A stretch of 5,656 nt of DNA. It comes from Rickettsiales bacterium (GTDB lineage: Bacteria; Pseudomonadota; Alphaproteobacteria; Rickettsiales; 21-14-0-20-44-7). How positions within the stretch are numbered: the first letter of the stretch is position 1; each line of letters opens with the position of its first letter. Position numbers and translations under genes: made by a program. Under the pieces are notes generated by a model. The model made no database searches. It was not told where the DNA came from and saw only the letters and a program-made list of their open reading frames with translations. The DNA is taken from the NCBI GenBank assembly GCA_023301015.1, contig JALZVI010000085.1, positions 1 to 5,656 of the forward strand. The letters are read 5' to 3'. Shown here piece by piece: positions 4,740 through 5,656 of the stretch.

Positions 4740-5656
4740 ATGAGCAATGATTGGAAGCCAGAGAGCTGGCGCACGAAGAATTTGAAGCAATTTCCTGAGT
4801 ATCCTGATGTGGGTGAGCTGGAAGCTGTGGAGGCGAAGCTGCGAGGGTTGCCTGAGCTGGTTTCTTATGGCGAAGTGAAGCGCCTGAAAAGCGAGCTGGC
4901 AGAAGTGACTGCGGGCAACGCATTCTTGCTGCAAGGCGGCGATTGTGCTGAAACTTTTGTTGAGTTCAACGCGCAAAACCTGAAAAACTATTTCCGTGTT
5001 TTGCTGCAAATGACAATGGTGCTGATGTATGGCAACGGCAAACCTGTAGTGAAGGTGGGGCGCATTGCTGGTCAGTTCGCCAAGCCACGCTCGTCTGGTA
5101 CGGAAACGATTGATGGAGTTGAGCTGCCGAGTTACCGCGGTGATATGATTAACGGACTGGACTTTACGCCTGAGTCGCGCATTCCTGATCCTCAGCGTTT
5201 GCTGCAAGTTTATGGCCAGTCGGCGAACACGATCAACTATCTGCGCACATTGGCTAGCGGTGGTTTTGCGAGTTTAGCGCGGATTAATGCATGGAACTTG
5301 GATTTTGTCGCTAACTCCCCGCAAGGCGAGCGTTTTCGTGATATTGCGAACCATATTGACGGCTCGTTGCGCTTTATCTCAGCCTGTGGTTTGAATCCGT
5401 CGACAACTGAAGAGCTTGCTCAGGCAAGTTTCTACACTTCGCATGAGGCGTTGCATTTGCCATATGAGCAGGCGCTGGTGCGTAATGTTGAGAGCACATA
5501 TTATAACGGTTCGGCGCATATGATCTGGATTGGAAATCGTACACGTGATCTGGACGATGCGCATATAGAATTCGCGCGCGGCGTTGCAAACCCAGTTGGC
5601 ATGAAGGTTGGCCCGGGAATGGACGCGGATGATTTGATTAAGCTAACTGAACTGCT
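4740..5656 (+). CDS. aroG: class II (plant-type) DAHP synthase, N-terminal part
   Basis: The gene runs off the right edge; 305 complete codons are present of an expected 450-460. The enzyme condenses phosphoenolpyruvate and erythrose-4-phosphate to 3-deoxy-D-arabino-heptulosonate-7-phosphate, the first step of the shikimate pathway to aromatic amino acids, in the cytoplasm. The class II hallmarks appear in order: the WKPESWR...QFPEYPD start (5-23); QGGDCAETF (65-73), with metal-ligand C69; VGRIAGQFAKPRSS (106-119), carrying PEP-site residues; SHEALHLPYE (234-243); the MIWIGNRTR block (261-269); and GVANPVGMKVGP (281-292), with the PEP-binding Lys. The remaining metal ligands (His, Glu, Asp) lie beyond the window. 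Asn266 stands where homologues usually have Glu or Asp (WIGE/DRTR), possibly a lineage variant. The ATG at 4740 follows GAGAAG by 4 bases and the preceding stop codon by 12. The symbol aroG is used loosely for class II enzymes. Confidence 0.93.
   Translation, partial: MSNDWKPESWRTKNLKQFPEYPDVGELEAVEAKLRGLPELVSYGEVKRLKSELAEVTAGNAFLLQGGDCAETFVEFNAQNLKNYFRVLLQMTMVLMYGNGKPVVKVGRIAGQFAKPRSSGTETIDGVELPSYRGDMINGLDFTPESRIPDPQRLLQVYGQSANTINYLRTLASGGFASLARINAWNLDFVANSPQGERFRDIANHIDGSLRFISACGLNPSTTEELAQASFYTSHEALHLPYEQALVRNVESTYYNGSAHMIWIGNRTRDLDDAHIEFARGVANPVGMKVGPGMDADDLIKLTEL

Noticed and set aside
4701..5207. 168-residue open frame on the minus strand
   Set aside because: It is antisense to the class II DAHP synthase gene, whose conserved motifs settle the coding strand.

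Overview
The window looks like ordinary chromosome from an alphaproteobacterium of moderate G+C (roughly mid-40s percent by eye; not computed). The reasons are a NtrX-type response-regulator C-terminus, a flagellar FlhB, a bactofilin, and a class II (plant-type) DAHP synthase on one stretch. I cannot name the genus. The window cuts through a gene at each end: ntrX at the left and the DAHP synthase gene at the right.

Layout, left to right. Positions 1-909 (+) carry the tail of ntrX, followed after 9 bases by pgsA, which makes phosphatidylglycerophosphate. Positions 906-1733 (-) hold a gene for a 275-residue protein I do not recognise. It converges on pgsA so tightly that the two stop codons overlap. 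Upstream of it on the same strand is flhB (1816-2883, -), the flagellar export-gate component with the NPTH self-cleavage motif. A region of about 100 bases separates flhB from a divergent bactofilin gene (2985-3821, +) that has an unusually long disordered N-terminal tail. After a 150-base gap holding two hairpins comes an unrecognised membrane-anchored helical protein (3972-4727, +). Twelve bases later the class II DAHP synthase gene begins (4740 to the window end, +), the entry step of the shikimate pathway.

The genes do not form one pathway. They are a mosaic of housekeeping functions (lipid synthesis, aromatic amino acid synthesis), nitrogen/redox-type regulation (ntrX), motility (flhB) and cell shape or cytoskeleton (bactofilin). 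Two short transcription units are plausible: ntrX-pgsA, and the 3972 gene with the DAHP synthase gene.

I see no mobile element, CRISPR array, tRNA, rRNA or defence cassette. The points most worth a second look are: the orphan 275-residue protein, which contains what looks like a 44-residue internal duplication flanking a coiled coil; a perfect 16-base palindrome lying across its likely promoter; and a strong hairpin that buries the ribosome binding site of the unknown membrane protein upstream of the DAHP synthase gene.
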